From positions 1 through 64,000 of the forward strand of contig NZ_AOJK01000059.1 of the NCBI RefSeq assembly GCF_000336875.1: a stretch of DNA of 64,000 nucleotides. Direction: 5' to 3'. Shown one piece after another: positions 50,024-59,357 of this stretch (position 1 is the first letter of the stretch; every line of letters begins with the position of its first letter). A program made the translations under genes and the position numbers. The notes under the pieces are model-generated. The model saw only the letters and a program-made list of their open reading frames with translations, was not told where the DNA came from and made no database searches. This stretch comes from Halorubrum californiense DSM 19288. GTDB taxonomy: Archaea; Halobacteriota; Halobacteria; Halobacteriales; Haloferacaceae.

Positions 50024-52444
50024 CTACGCGCTCGACTCGTCGGGTTCCGCGTCCGCGGTCGGCGGCTCCGCCGGTTCGACGTTGCCGAGGCGGAGCGCGT
50101 TGCCGGTGACGCCGAGACTCATGCCCATGTCGCCGACGACCACGGCCATCGCGACGCTCACGTAGCCGAGCGGGGCGCCGGCGGCGAGCAGCGCCTTCAC
50201 GGCGAGGGAGGCGCCGATATTGGTACGGATCGTCTCGCTCGCGCGGGAGGCGAGGTCGACGACGTACGGGAGCCGCGAGAGGTCGTCGGCCATCAGTGCC
50301 ACGTCGGCGGTCTCGATGGCGGTGTCGGTGCCGGCTGCGCCCATCGCGATCCCGACGTCCGCGGCCGCCAGCGCCGGCGCGTCGTTGATCCCGTCGCCGA
50401 CCATCGCGACGCCCCCCTCAGTCTCGGCCGCGAGTTCGCGCACGGCCGCGACCTTCTCGTCCGGGAGCAGTTCCGCGCGGACCTCGTCGACGCCGACGCG
50501 CTCGCCGATCGCCCGCGCGGTCCGCTCGTTGTCCCCGGTGAGCATTGCGACGCGGTCGATCCTGAGTTCGTGGAGCCGGTCGACGACCCACGCGGCCTCC
50601 GGACGGACGGTGTCCGCGACCGCGACGACGCCCTCCAGTTCCGTCTCGGTACCCACGAGGACGACCGTCTTCCCCTCGGCCTGAAGCCGCGGGATCGTCT
50701 CGCTCGCCAGGTCGAGGTACCGTCCGTGGTCGCAGGATTCGGGCTCCGCGACGGCGTCCGATTCGGTTCCGTTCCCTCCGTCTGCGTCGCCCTCCGCGCC
50801 GTCGCGCTCGCGGACCACGCCGCCGTCCGAGCGGACGTGCGCGTGGCTCAGGTCGAACCCGAGGTCCGCGAACAGCGAGGGTTTGCCGGCGTAGTGGGTC
50901 TCGCCGTCGAGGTCGGCGCGGACGCCCTCGCCGGTCAGCGCCTCGAAGTTCGTGACCTCGACGTCGTCGGCCGCGTTCTCGTCGTCTGGTTCGGGACCGG
51001 CCTCTTCGCCGCGCGCGACGATCGCCGCCGCGACCGGGTGTTCGCTCCGGCGCTCGATGGCGGTCGCGCACGCGAGCACGTCGGCGGCCTCGCGATCGCC
51101 GAGCGGGACCACGTCGGTCACCGACAGTTCGCCGCGCGTGAGCGTCCCGGTCTTGTCGAGCGCGACGGCGTCGACGTCGCCGGCGGCCTCCAAGTGTTCG
51201 CCGCCCTTGATCAGGACGCCGTTCCGGGCGGCCGCGGTCACGCCGGAGACGACGCTGACGGGCGTGGAGATGACGAACGCGCACGGGCACGCGACGACGA
51301 GGAGCGTGAGCCCGCGGACGAACCACGTCTCCGCGCCGCCGCCCACGAGGACCGGGCCCAGCGCGGCGGTGGCGACCGCGCCGACCACGACGATCGGGGT
51401 GTAGACGCTCGCGAAGCGGTCGACGAATCGCTCGGCGCGCGTCTCCTCGCCGTTGGCCGCCTCGACGAGTTCGACGACCCGCGCGATGGTCGACTCCGAC
51501 GCGGGCGCGGTCGCCTCGATTTCGAGGTAGCCGGCCTCGTTGATCGAGCCGGCGTACACCTCGTCGCCGGGCTCCTTCTCGGCCGGGACCGACTCGCCGG
51601 TGATCGGCGACTCGTCCACCGCGCCGGAGCCCTCGCGAACGACTCCGTCGAGCGGCACGCGCTCCCCCGGACGCACCGCGAGCCGCTCGCCCGTCGCGAC
51701 GCTGTCGGCGGGCACCGTCTCCTCGTCGCCGTCGCGGATGACGACCGCCTCGTCGGGCGACAGCTCCATCAGCTCGCGCAGCGAGGTGCGCGCCCGGTCG
51801 ATGGAGTAGCGTTCGAGCAGCTCCGCGACCGAGAACAACACCGCGAGCGTCGCCGCCTCGAACGGCAGGTCGACGAGCAGCGCGGCGAGGACGCCGACGC
51901 TCATCAGCAGGTCGATGTCGAGGCTCAGCCCCCGGAGCGAGTAGAAGCCGTTCCGCAGGATCGGCGGGCCGGCGACCGCGACGGCGAGCAGGTACGCGAC
52001 CGACGCGCCGGTGACGGCCCACGGGCCGAGGAAGCCGACGCCGCCGAGCGTGGCGAACGTCGGGTCGAGTCCCGGGAGCAGCCACTCCAAGACGAGCCCG
52101 ACCGCGAGGAAGGCGCCGCCGACCGCGGTGGCGACCGCCCGGGGGCTCGTGAACAGGTCGTCGGCGACGCCGTCGGACTCCGCGTCCGCGACCGCGTACC
52201 CCGCGCCCTCGACGGCGGCCGTCAGCGCCTCGACGTCGGTCCGGTCGGAGTCGTACGTGAGGACGACGACCCCCGTGGTCGGGCGCGTGTCGACCGAGAG
52301 GACGCCCTCGCGGTCGAGCGCGCCCTCGACTTTCCCCGCGCACGACGAGCAGTCCATGTCCGGCACCGCGAGGCGGAGTTCCACGCCGTCGGGAGAGCTA
52401 TCGGTTCCCCTGCCGGAACCGTCGGATCCGCGTGAATCGCTCAT
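50024..52444 (-). CDS. P1B-type heavy-metal ATPase (zinc/cadmium exporter type)
   Basis: An 806-residue ATPase. An N-terminal HMA domain has MDCSSCAGKVE near residue 32. The membrane metal site is CPCAFVISTPVS near 388. The phosphorylation site is DKTGTLTRGELS near 427, and an SEHPVAAAI motif follows. The hinge is GDGINDAPALAAADVGIAM near 690. The last helix, GDMGMSLGVTGNALRL, has the Asp position of ZntA rather than CopA residues, favouring Zn/Cd/Pb export. The nucleotide domain holds an acidic insertion near 555-575. Leaderless from TTATTAAT. Confidence 0.9.
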   Translation of the reverse strand: MSDSRGSDGSGRGTDSSPDGVELRLAVPDMDCSSCAGKVEGALDREGVLSVDTRPTTGVVVLTYDSDRTDVEALTAAVEGAGYAVADAESDGVADDLFTSPRAVATAVGGAFLAVGLVLEWLLPGLDPTFATLGGVGFLGPWAVTGASVAYLLAVAVAGPPILRNGFYSLRGLSLDIDLLMSVGVLAALLVDLPFEAATLAVLFSVAELLERYSIDRARTSLRELMELSPDEAVVIRDGDEETVPADSVATGERLAVRPGERVPLDGVVREGSGAVDESPITGESVPAEKEPGDEVYAGSINEAGYLEIEATAPASESTIARVVELVEAANGEETRAERFVDRFASVYTPIVVVGAVATAALGPVLVGGGAETWFVRGLTLLVVACPCAFVISTPVSVVSGVTAAARNGVLIKGGEHLEAAGDVDAVALDKTGTLTRGELSVTDVVPLGDREAADVLACATAIERRSEHPVAAAIVARGEEAGPEPDDENAADDVEVTNFEALTGEGVRADLDGETHYAGKPSLFADLGFDLSHAHVRSDGGVVRERDGAEGDADGGNGTESDAVAEPESCDHGRYLDLASETIPRLQAEGKTVVLVGTETELEGVVAVADTVRPEAAWVVDRLHELRIDRVAMLTGDNERTARAIGERVGVDEVRAELLPDEKVAAVRELAAETEGGVAMVGDGINDAPALAAADVGIAMGAAGTDTAIETADVALMADDLSRLPYVVDLASRASETIRTNIGASLAVKALLAAGAPLGYVSVAMAVVVGDMGMSLGVTGNALRLGNVEPAEPPTADAEPDESSA

Positions 52445-52468
52445 TGGCTCATCGTAGCGGTCCCATCG

Positions 52469-52476
52469 TTATTAAT
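52469..52476 (-). promoter_or_regulatory. TATA box of the P1B ATPase gene
   Basis: TTATTAAT (plus strand), centred 28 nt from the ATG at 52444. The region also has several other AT-rich patches that could hold a metal-responsive operator. Confidence 0.55.
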
Positions 52477-52551
52477 TCGGCTACCATTTTTGGCCCCTAA
52501 TTTATCAACTGTTGTTAAAATATTTTAAGTATCTACTAACTGAGGCGACGA

Positions 52552-52560
52552 AGTATTTAT
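52552..52560 (+). promoter_or_regulatory. TATA box of the small membrane protein gene
   Basis: AGTATTTAT, centred about 28 nt before the ATG at 52584; divergent from the ATPase promoter. Confidence 0.55.
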
Positions 52561-52583
52561 CCGCAGGTGGGCTACCTCGGCGC

Positions 52584-52946
52584 ATGACAGATTGGCGCGC
52601 CGTCGGCTACGGCTTCGTCGTGATGCTGATCGCCGGGCTACTGGCGACGTTCGTCCCGGTCGTGGGCCACGTTGGCGCGGGGCTCATCGGCGGGTTCGTC
52701 GCCGGCTACGTCGCCGGCGGCGGCCTGCTCTCCGGCTTCTGGCACGGGCTACTGGCGGGCTCCGTGAGCGGCGTCGTGGTCACGGTCCTGCTCGCCGCCT
52801 TCGGCGGCCTCGTCGGACTGGTCGGCGGCCCGTTCGGGAGCATCCTCGGCGGCGCGGGCGTCCTCGTCGTCGGGCTGTTCCTGACGCTCCTGTTCGCGAT
52901 CGACTCGGCGCTGGCTGGCGCCATCGGCGGCGTTCTGGGGGACTGA
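52584..52946 (+). CDS. DUF5518-type small membrane protein
   Basis: A 120-residue protein that is almost entirely hydrophobic and glycine-rich, with three to four helices (about residues 8-28, 32-50, 55-80 and 88-118). Repeated small-residue helix-packing motifs occur, such as GAGLIGGFVAGYVAGG. It resembles haloarchaeal DUF5518 proteins of unknown function. A strong TATA box gives leaderless spacing. It is divergent from the metal ATPase. The stop is soon followed by repeat copy 4. Confidence 0.75.
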   Translation: MTDWRAVGYGFVVMLIAGLLATFVPVVGHVGAGLIGGFVAGYVAGGGLLSGFWHGLLAGSVSGVVVTVLLAAFGGLVGLVGGPFGSILGGAGVLVVGLFLTLLFAIDSALAGAIGGVLGD

Positions 52947-52965
52947 TCAGCGTTCGCCCGCAGTC

Positions 52966-53137
52966 GGCGCGTGTCTGCGAGCGGCCGCCTCCGGCAACAC
53001 CGCAGCGAAGGCACGTAGTGACTGAGCGAGGAGCGTGGTTCGAGACGCCTTTGGCGTCTCGTCATCACGAAAGGCGCGCAGCGCCTTTCGAACGACAGCG
53101 AGCGTACGGTCTCCTCGCGACTGGGGCTTCGGTAGTG
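52966..53137 (+). repeat. Structured interspersed element, copy 4 (divergent, remodelled)
   Basis: Keeps the start (GCGCGTGTCTGCGAGCGGCC) and end (CAGCGAGCGTACGG...GACTGGGGCTTCGG) of the family, but the middle core is missing. In its place are two perfect hairpins: 53041-53061 (nine-base arms around TTT) and 53068-53090 (ten-base arms around GCA). It is shorter (about 170 bp), sense to the upstream gene, and lies between convergent genes. Assignment as a family member rests on the ends. Confidence 0.5.
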
Positions 53138-53223
53138 TTCGTGTCGATCGGCGGCGTACCCGTGACGAACGAAAAGCGTGGACCGAATCGCAGCGAACCG
53201 TTCGTCTCCCGACTGGTCTCTTC

Positions 53224-53697
53224 TTAAGCGCTCTCGACGGCGTCGAGGACCGCCTCGTAGTCCGGCTCGTTCGTCGGATCCTCGGCGACCCAGTCGAAGA
53301 CGACCTCGCCGTCGTCGTCGATCACGAACACGGCGCGGTTCGCGATGCCGTGGAGACCGAGGTCCGCGATGTCCATCTCCAAGCCGTACGCCCGGATCGC
53401 GTCGCCGGCCATGTCGCTCACGAGGTCGAACTCGATCCCGTGTTCATCGCGGAACGCGCCCTGCGAGAACGGCGAGTCGGCGCTGACACCGAAGATGGTC
53501 GCGCCCGCGTCCTCGAACGCGTCGGCGCGCTCTTGGAACGCGATCATCTCGTTCGTACACGGCGGCGTGAACGCGCCGGGGAAGAACGCGAGCACGACCG
53601 GCCCGTCGCCGACGTGGTCGTCGAGGTCGAACGGCTCGTGGTCGCTCGTGCCGACCGTCGCGGTGAACGTGGGTGCGTCGTCGCCTGTGGATACCAT
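53224..53697 (-). CDS. Peroxiredoxin (AhpC/TSA-like)
   Basis: A 157-residue thioredoxin-fold peroxidase. The peroxidatic Cys is in FFPGAFTPPCTNEM (about residues 38-51; the P-x3-T-x2-C motif is present as TPPC). FRDEHGIEFDLVSDMAGDA near 82-100 is typical of the Prx5/PrxQ region. Reduces peroxides with thiols. No clear resolving Cys is seen, so it may be of the 1-Cys type. ATG 53697 is 27 nt from TATA-like CGCAAAAGAC. Confidence 0.9.
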   Translation of the reverse strand: MVSTGDDAPTFTATVGTSDHEPFDLDDHVGDGPVVLAFFPGAFTPPCTNEMIAFQERADAFEDAGATIFGVSADSPFSQGAFRDEHGIEFDLVSDMAGDAIRAYGLEMDIADLGLHGIANRAVFVIDDDGEVVFDWVAEDPTNEPDYEAVLDAVESA

Positions 53698-53839
53698 CGG
53701 CTCACGGTACGGCCGATTCACGCAAAAGACTTGTCGCGACTCCGTTCGGTGCCGGTTTCGGTCCGGGTCAGGATCGGGCCGCCCCGGGTCGTCACGGGCC
53801 GCCCTGTGTCGCCTCGGGCCACCCCGGACCACCTCGCGG

Positions 53840-54343
53840 CTAGTCGCGGTCGAGGTACTCCTGTTGAATCGCGACGATTTCCGCGGAGTCCTCGCAGTCG
53901 GCGTACCGCCGGAGCGGCTCCGCGTTGAGTTCGAGGAACGTCTCGCCCCACGTGAACTTCGACAGCGCGCGCTCCGCGTGGTCGCGCTCGCCGAGGATGA
54001 TCAGCGCGGCGGCGAACGCCTCGACCGTCGTGAGCCGCATCGGGCGCCCGAAGTTCACGGGGTTGGCGGCGACGAGGTACGGGAGCGCGCGGTGTTCGCC
54101 CGGGAGCGAGAACATCTTCTCGCCCGCCGACTCCCACGAGCAGTCGAGCGCGACCAGGGCGTTCTCGCGGGCGAGGTCGGCGTCCGCCGGCGAGAGCGCC
54201 CGCTCCGCGTGGGGGTTGAGGACGACCCCGTACGGCGTTGCCCGGTCCGAGCGGTGGAGCTCGGCGAGGTCGAAGCGCGCGAGCTTCCGGGCCGTACACT
54301 TGTCGGGGTCGTCGTCGCCCTCGTACCGGACGTGGAGGTCCAC
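53840..54343 (-). CDS. tsr3: rRNA aminocarboxypropyltransferase Tsr3
   Basis: A 167-residue DUF367/Tsr3 protein that transfers the aminocarboxypropyl group of SAM to a pseudouridine of small-subunit rRNA late in ribosome assembly. Family motifs: [11 protein letters not shown] near residue 14, [15 protein letters not shown] near 40, ALDCSWES near 65, [17 protein letters not shown] near 85 and [12 protein letters not shown] near 137. GTG 54343 is supported by TATA-like GTATAAGC 26 nt upstream. Confidence 0.9.
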   Translation of the reverse strand: MDLHVRYEGDDDPDKCTARKLARFDLAELHRSDRATPYGVVLNPHAERALSPADADLARENALVALDCSWESAGEKMFSLPGEHRALPYLVAANPVNFGRPMRLTTVEAFAAALIILGERDHAERALSKFTWGETFLELNAEPLRRYADCEDSAEIVAIQQEYLDRD

Positions 54344-54421
54344 GCTACGAGGTTGTCCGAGCCGGGTATAAGCTGTGCGGACGGAACCGCGAAAAAATGG
54401 TGGGCCGTCGGCCGCGCTCGC

Positions 54422-54532
54422 TCACGGGGCGCGGGTCTGCGTCACTATCGGATCAGGTTCGTCCTCCTCGGACGGAACACGCGTCTGCGTCTCGATCGGA
54501 GCCGATTCGCCTTCGGTTGTCGGTTCGTTCAT
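54422..54532 (-). CDS. Possible 36-residue acidic protein with internal repeat
   Basis: MNEPTTEGESAPIETQTR... a 36-residue ORF. Its two halves repeat the pattern P-I-x-T-Q-T-R-x-P (residues 12-20 and 28-36) around an acidic linker. Composition is acidic as in real haloarchaeal proteins, and an AT-rich box (54559-54568) lies about 30 nt upstream. It lies in the 444-bp gap between tsr3 and cofE. The rest of that gap (54570-54680) is AT-rich and shows nothing I can name. Confidence 0.4.
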   Translation of the reverse strand: MNEPTTEGESAPIETQTRVPSEEDEPDPIVTQTRAP

Positions 54533-54787
54533 CGCGTGTCTCAATATTTACTCGTCGCGTAAAAAATTTTGGCTGAAATACCTATTACTCTCTCTTTGGA
54601 CTTGTATTCACATGGTTTTTTGGCATTTATATCAGCGAATGTTTTAGAAAATGATCTTTTTGTGCCTGATTGAACGTACTACTTGTTCGGCAGTCCGCCG
54701 CGAACCGGACTCCGGCGCTTCGTCCCGATACCGTCAAACCGGCCCGGTACCGGCGGGGTTTTTCCTCGTCGCCGCGCAGGGGATAGC

Positions 54788-55543
54788 ATGGAGCTGTTCG
54801 CGGTCCCGGACCTCCCGGAGATCAGGGAGGGAGACGACCTCGCCGGCATGATCGACGAGCGCGTCGACCTCCGCGCGGACGACGTGATCGTCGTCGCGAG
54901 TACGGTCGTCTCGAAGGCGGAGGGGCGCGTCTTCGACCTCGACGACTTCCCGGCGAGCGAGCGCGCGGAGGCGGTCGCCGACCGGCTCGCGGAGATCGCG
55001 GGCGAAGAGAAGGACCCGCGCTTCGCGCAGGCCGTCATCGAGGAGTCGACGGAGCTCCTGATGGAGGCGCCGTTCCTACTCACCGCGACGCGCTTCGGAC
55101 ACATCGGCGTGAACGCCGGCATCGACCGCTCGAACGTCCCCGACGGCGACCTGCTGCTGCTCCCGGAGCGCCCCTCCGAGAGCGCCGAACGGATCCGCGA
55201 CGGCGTCGCGGCCGACCGCGTCGTCGTCAGCGACACCTGCGGGCGCCCGTTCCGCCACGGCCAGCGCGGGGTCGCGATCGGCTGGGCCGGGATGCCCGCC
55301 AGCCGCGACTGGCGCGGCGAGCGCGACCGCGACGGCCGCGAGATGGGCGTCACCGTCCAGAACGTGATCGACGAGCTCGCCGCCGCCGCCAACCTCGTCG
55401 CCGGCGAGGGCGACGGGGGCACCCCGGTCGTCGTCGTCCGCGACTGGGCGTTCGGCGACCACGACGGCTCGGACAACCACTTCCGCGAGGTCGAGGGCGA
55501 CTTCGTCCGGCAGGCCCTGCGGGAGTGGACCTTTCAGGAGTAA
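54788..55543 (+). CDS. cofE: Coenzyme F420-0:L-glutamate ligase
   Basis: A 251-residue enzyme that adds L-glutamates to F420-0 using GTP. Family motifs: VPDLPEIREGDDLAGMI near residues 6-22, DDVIVVASTVVSKAEGRVFDL near 30-50, ATRFGHIGVNAGIDRSNVP near 99-117 and VSDTCGRPFRHGQRGVAIGWAGM near 147-170. The start at 54788 gives the family N-terminus; a weak TATA-like GTTTTTCC is at leaderless distance. The mer gene follows after two bases, so the two form an operon. Confidence 0.92.
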   Translation: MELFAVPDLPEIREGDDLAGMIDERVDLRADDVIVVASTVVSKAEGRVFDLDDFPASERAEAVADRLAEIAGEEKDPRFAQAVIEESTELLMEAPFLLTATRFGHIGVNAGIDRSNVPDGDLLLLPERPSESAERIRDGVAADRVVVSDTCGRPFRHGQRGVAIGWAGMPASRDWRGERDRDGREMGVTVQNVIDELAAAANLVAGEGDGGTPVVVVRDWAFGDHDGSDNHFREVEGDFVRQALREWTFQE

Positions 55544-55545
55544 CC

Positions 55546-56529
55546 ATGCTCGGAATCGAACTCACCCCCGAACACGAGTTGTCCCGCCTCGTCGACCTCG
55601 GCGTCCGCGCCGAGGACGCCGGCTACGACGCCGTCTACTCGACGTGTCACTACAACAACCGCGACCCGTGGGCGTTCCTCTCGCGGCTCGCGACCGCCAC
55701 CGATTCGGTCCGGCTCGGCCCGGGAGTCGCCAACCCCTACGAGACCCACCCGGTGACGCTCGCCTCGAAGGTCGCCACGCTCGACGAGCTGTCTGGGGGC
55801 CGCGCCGTCTTCGGACTCGGCCCGGGCGACCCCTCGACGCTGGCGAATCTCGGGCTCGAAGACGAGCGCGGGCTCCGCCCCGTGCTGGAGGCGTTCAAGA
55901 CCGCCCAGAAGCTGTGGGCCGGCGAGCGCGTCGACCACGAGGGCGCCTTCGACGCGACGGACGCGGGGCTCAACTACGAGCCCCCACAGGGCGCGTCGAT
56001 CCCGGTCCACGTCGGCGGCGAGGGACCGCACATGTGCCGGATGGCCGCGAAGCACGCGGACGGCCTCCTGTACAACGGCTCGCATCCGAAGGACCTCGCG
56101 TGGGCCCGCGAACAGGTCGACGACGGCCTCGGCGACAGGCCCGATCACCGCGGCGAGTTCGACCTCATCGCGTACGCCGCGGTGTCGGTCGCCGAGGACG
56201 AGGCCGCCGCCCGCGAGGCCGCCCGCCCGCCGGTCGCGTTCATCGCCGCCGGCGCGGCGCCGCCCGTCCTGAAGCGCCACGGGATCGACCCGGACGCGGC
56301 GGCGGAAATCGGCGAGCGCGTCTCGGCCGGCGAGTTCTCCGCCGCCTTCGAGCGCGTGACCCCGAAGATGATCGACGCGTTCTGTATGGCGGGCACCCCC
56401 GAGACCGTCCACGAGCGCGCCGCCGCCGTCGCCGACCACGCCGACGGCCTCGTCGTCGGGTCGCCGCTCGGCCCGGACCTTGAGACCGCCGTCGACCTCG
56501 CGGCCGAGGCGGTCGGCGGCGCCTTCTGA
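55546..56529 (+). CDS. mer: F420-dependent 5,10-methylenetetrahydromethanopterin reductase-like protein
   Basis: A 327-residue bacterial-luciferase-fold oxidoreductase. MLGIELTPEHELSRLVDLGVRAEDAGYDAVYS opens it. RLGPGVANPYETHPVTLASKVATLDELS (about 58-85) and GRAVFGLGPGDPSTLANLGL near 88-107 are typical of Mer, including the nonprolyl cis bulge region. It would use reduced F420 on a methylene-tetrahydro(methano)pterin or folate C1 unit. Haloarchaea are not methanogens, so its role is in C1 metabolism. Immediately after cofE. Other F420 luciferase-type enzymes cannot be fully excluded. Confidence 0.85.
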   Translation: MLGIELTPEHELSRLVDLGVRAEDAGYDAVYSTCHYNNRDPWAFLSRLATATDSVRLGPGVANPYETHPVTLASKVATLDELSGGRAVFGLGPGDPSTLANLGLEDERGLRPVLEAFKTAQKLWAGERVDHEGAFDATDAGLNYEPPQGASIPVHVGGEGPHMCRMAAKHADGLLYNGSHPKDLAWAREQVDDGLGDRPDHRGEFDLIAYAAVSVAEDEAAAREAARPPVAFIAAGAAPPVLKRHGIDPDAAAEIGERVSAGEFSAAFERVTPKMIDAFCMAGTPETVHERAAAVADHADGLVVGSPLGPDLETAVDLAAEAVGGAF

Positions 56530-56624
56530 GACGCGCCCGGCGGCGCCGCCTCGACCATTCGGGCGTCGGAGCGGATTTTCACGCTCCGGGAACCGAGAAT
56601 CGATCGTGATAGCGGCGACCGGGG

Positions 56625-56632
56625 TTTCATAA
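56625..56632 (+). promoter_or_regulatory. TATA box of the transducer gene
   Basis: TTTCATAA, centred 27 nt before the ATG at 56656, fitting a leaderless mRNA. Confidence 0.55.
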
Positions 56633-56655
56633 CCCGCTCCGGTCGAGAGCCGAAC

Positions 56656-58407
56656 ATGTCCACGACACGACATCGCCGCCCGGGGATTCGCGGGCGGTAC
56701 GAGGCTCTCCTGTGGCAGACGATGGACGCGCTCGGCGTCACGGAGTCGATAGAGCGCAAGGTCGTCGCGGCGGTCGGCATCCAGTTCCTCGTCACCGTCG
56801 GCATCTTCCTCACGCAGTTCGTCCTCTCCGGGACCGCCGCGTACGTCGTCTCCGGCGCCCTGTTCCTCGGCGCGGTCGTCGCCATCTACAACACGCTGCT
56901 CATCGTCCGACACGACTTCGTCGCCCCGATCCGGGCCTTGGAGCGTGAGGCGGAGGCGATCGCGGCGGGGGAGATCGAGCGAACGAGCGACGTCGACGCC
57001 GCCGGTCCGTCGGACGGCGACGCCGCGGACGCGCTCGACCCGACACAGCCCGACGAGGTGGGCAGCCTCGTCGGCGCGTTCGGCGAGGTCCGCGGCTACC
57101 TCACCACCGTCTCGGCGCAGGCGGAGGCGCTCGCGGCACAGGAGTTCGACGACCCGGCGCTCGACGAGGACGTCCCCGGCTCCTTCGGCCAGTCCCTCGA
57201 CGAGATGGCCGAGAACCTCGCCGCCTACACCGCCGAGCTGGAGGCGCTCGTCGACGCCTTCGGCGACGCCGCGGAGCGCGCGCAGGACGGCGACCTGACC
57301 GCGACCATCGACGCGGAGGCGCTGGCGACCGACGAGGAGCGGTACGCCGAACTCGTCGACAACTACAACCGACTCGTCGCGACCCTCGGGGAGACGCTCG
57401 GCGACGTCGGCGCGTTCACCGCGGACGTGGCCGGCACCGCGGACGACGTGCGCGCGAGCATGGACGAGGTCGACGACGCGAGCGGCGAGGTCGCCCGCTC
57501 GGTCCAAGAGATATCCGACGGCGCGGCCGAACAGACCGACGAGCTGGAGGCGATCGCCGGCGAGATGAACACGCTGTCCGCGACGGTCGAAGAGATCGCG
57601 GCGAGCGCCGACGACGCCGCCGAGACCGCTCGCGACGCGGCCGAACGCGGTCGATCCGGCCGTGAGGAGGCGGCCGAGGCGATCGCGGAGCTGGAGACGC
57701 TCGAAACCCGGATCGGCGAGACGGCGGACGCGGTCACCGACCTCGCGGAGCGGGTGGGCGAGATCGACGAGATCGCGGCCGTGATCGACGAGATCGCCGA
57801 AGAGACCAACCTGCTCGCCCTGAACGCCTCCATCGAGGCGGCGCGCGCCGACGGCTCCGGCGACGGGTTCGCGGTCGTCGCGGACGAGGTGAAGTCGCTC
57901 GCGGAGGAGACCCGCGAGTCGGCTGCGGAGATCTCCGGCCGCATCGAGGCGGTCCAGGAGGCGTCGGCGGAGACCGCGGCCGACGCGGAGCAGATGGAGA
58001 CGCAGGTCGCGGAGGGCGTCGGGACCATCGAGTCGACGCTGCGGGAGTTCGAGGGGGTCGTCGAGGACGTGACGACGGTCGACGAGACCGTTCAAGAGAT
58101 CAGCGACGCGACCGACGACCAGGCGCGCACGACGCAGGAGGTCGTCGACATGGTCGACGGTGTCGCGTCCGTGAGCGGACAGACCGCGACTGAGGCCGAG
58201 ACCGTCGCGGCGGCGGCCGAGGAGCAGACCGCGACCGTCTCCGAGGTGACGGGGCAGGTCCACACCCTCTCGGACCAGTCCGACGAGCTACTGGCGCGGC
58301 TGAACGAGTTCGAAGTGCCGGAAGGTGACGGCGGGAGCGCGAACGCGGTCGGGGGTCTGGAGAGCGGGCTCGGTGCGCGGTCGGCGACCGGCGCAGACGA
58401 CGATTGA
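56656..58407 (+). CDS. Methyl-accepting chemotaxis (Htr-type) transducer
   Basis: A 583-residue transducer. Two adjacent hydrophobic helices (about residues 38-60 and 62-84) have almost no extracellular loop, so there is no outside sensor. A HAMP region (about 85-140 and a second around 190-245) follows. The signalling domain has the highly conserved tip [23 protein letters not shown] near 375-398, then [20 protein letters not shown]. Glu-rich repeats are methylation sites. It signals to CheA; the input is unknown and may come from a membrane partner such as a sensory rhodopsin, none of which is adjacent. Confidence 0.88.
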   Translation: MSTTRHRRPGIRGRYEALLWQTMDALGVTESIERKVVAAVGIQFLVTVGIFLTQFVLSGTAAYVVSGALFLGAVVAIYNTLLIVRHDFVAPIRALEREAEAIAAGEIERTSDVDAAGPSDGDAADALDPTQPDEVGSLVGAFGEVRGYLTTVSAQAEALAAQEFDDPALDEDVPGSFGQSLDEMAENLAAYTAELEALVDAFGDAAERAQDGDLTATIDAEALATDEERYAELVDNYNRLVATLGETLGDVGAFTADVAGTADDVRASMDEVDDASGEVARSVQEISDGAAEQTDELEAIAGEMNTLSATVEEIAASADDAAETARDAAERGRSGREEAAEAIAELETLETRIGETADAVTDLAERVGEIDEIAAVIDEIAEETNLLALNASIEAARADGSGDGFAVVADEVKSLAEETRESAAEISGRIEAVQEASAETAADAEQMETQVAEGVGTIESTLREFEGVVEDVTTVDETVQEISDATDDQARTTQEVVDMVDGVASVSGQTATEAETVAAAAEEQTATVSEVTGQVHTLSDQSDELLARLNEFEVPEGDGGSANAVGGLESGLGARSATGADDD

Positions 58408-58442
58408 GCGGCTCGCCGACCGATCCGTCCGGGTCTCGTCGT

Positions 58443-58682
58443 CTATTCGGAACGGCCGCGGCCGCCGAGCGCCGGGAGGTTGACGCCGATTTCGTTGAGC
58501 AGCGCGCCGACCGCCGCGTAGCCCAACACGGCCACGGCACCGACGAGCAGCACCTGTCCGGTGACGACGAGTAGCGCCGACAGCGGGTCGCCCGCGCCGA
58601 GTATCAGGTCGTTCAGGAAGATGTCGACGAACCGGCCGACGTCGCCGACCAGCCGCGAGACGAAGTCGATGAGTGCGATCAT
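58443..58682 (-). CDS. Small membrane protein (79 aa)
   Basis: A 79-residue protein: an amphipathic N-terminal helix (MIALIDFVSRLVGDVGRFVDIFLN), one strong hydrophobic helix (about residues 37-62, ALLVVTGQVLLVGAVAVLGYAAVG) and a short basic/acidic end. No family identified. Weak TATA-like GTACTTGG is 27 nt before the ATG. It is convergent with the transducer. Confidence 0.6.
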   Translation of the reverse strand: MIALIDFVSRLVGDVGRFVDIFLNDLILGAGDPLSALLVVTGQVLLVGAVAVLGYAAVGALLNEIGVNLPALGGRGRSE

Positions 58683-58769
58683 GGGCCACGGTTGGGCCGG
58701 GGGGTACTTGGGTGTTGAGTTCGCGGCGGCGATTCGCCTCGTCCGGTCGCGTCACGAACGGCGCGAGGG

Positions 58770-59216
58770 CTACGTTTCCGCTGTCGCCGGCTCCGGCGAC
58801 GAAGCCGCCTCGTCGTCAGCGCGCGCGTACCGCAGCGCCCAGCCGATCAGGACGCCCTGAAACGGCAGCCGGATCAGCGCCGCGAGCCGCGCCGGGCCGA
58901 CGAGCCGGTCCGGGACGAGGTCGTTCAGCGTGTCGCTCCGGGCGAGATGGACGTTCGCCGGGAACACCGCGACGAGGAGGGCGGCGATCCCCCACGCGGA
59001 CGGGCGTCGCGTCCGGGGTATCGCGACCCCGATCCCGAGGAGGATCTCGGCGATCCCCGAGAGGTACACGAGCGCGACCGGCCGGGGGAACGAGGGCGGG
59101 ATCGCCTCGGCGAACCGTTCCGGGATCAGGAAGTGGGCGATGCCGGCGACGACGTACGTCGCACCCATCACCGGGGCGAGCGAGCGGCCGGACTCCGTGT
59201 CGTCTGCGTCGGTCAT
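58770..59216 (-). CDS. DoxX family membrane protein
   Basis: A 148-residue protein with four hydrophobic helices typical of DoxX/DoxD-like proteins: GATYVVAGIAHFLIPERFAEAIP (the HFL..P motif near residues 22-40), ALVYLSGIAEILLGIGVAIP near 50, WGIAALLVAVFPANVHLA near 78, and RLPFQGVLIGWALRYA near 118. The family is linked to thiol or oxidative-stress processes. ATG 59216 is supported by TATA-like CGTATCAG 27 nt upstream. Confidence 0.87.
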   Translation of the reverse strand: MTDADDTESGRSLAPVMGATYVVAGIAHFLIPERFAEAIPPSFPRPVALVYLSGIAEILLGIGVAIPRTRRPSAWGIAALLVAVFPANVHLARSDTLNDLVPDRLVGPARLAALIRLPFQGVLIGWALRYARADDEAASSPEPATAET

Positions 59217-59357
59217 ACCTCGCCACACGAGCGGGAGGCGTATCAGTCCTCGGCGGCGCGGGGCTCGCGGCGGACCGACCGACTCGCGCGGCGCGTCGGG
59301 ACCCGAGAGTTCCGGGAACCGAACCCCTTACGAACGGCCGAGCCCAACGTCGTCGTA

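Noticed and set aside
50570-52435. A 621-residue plus-strand frame opposite the P1B ATPase
   Set aside because: Shadow of a gene with all P-type ATPase motifs; no independent motif or promoter.
55534-58263. A 909-residue antisense frame opposite mer and the transducer
   Set aside because: Leu/Arg/Asp-rich shadow of two well-identified genes with no domain; the long length reflects the lack of stops in high-GC DNA.
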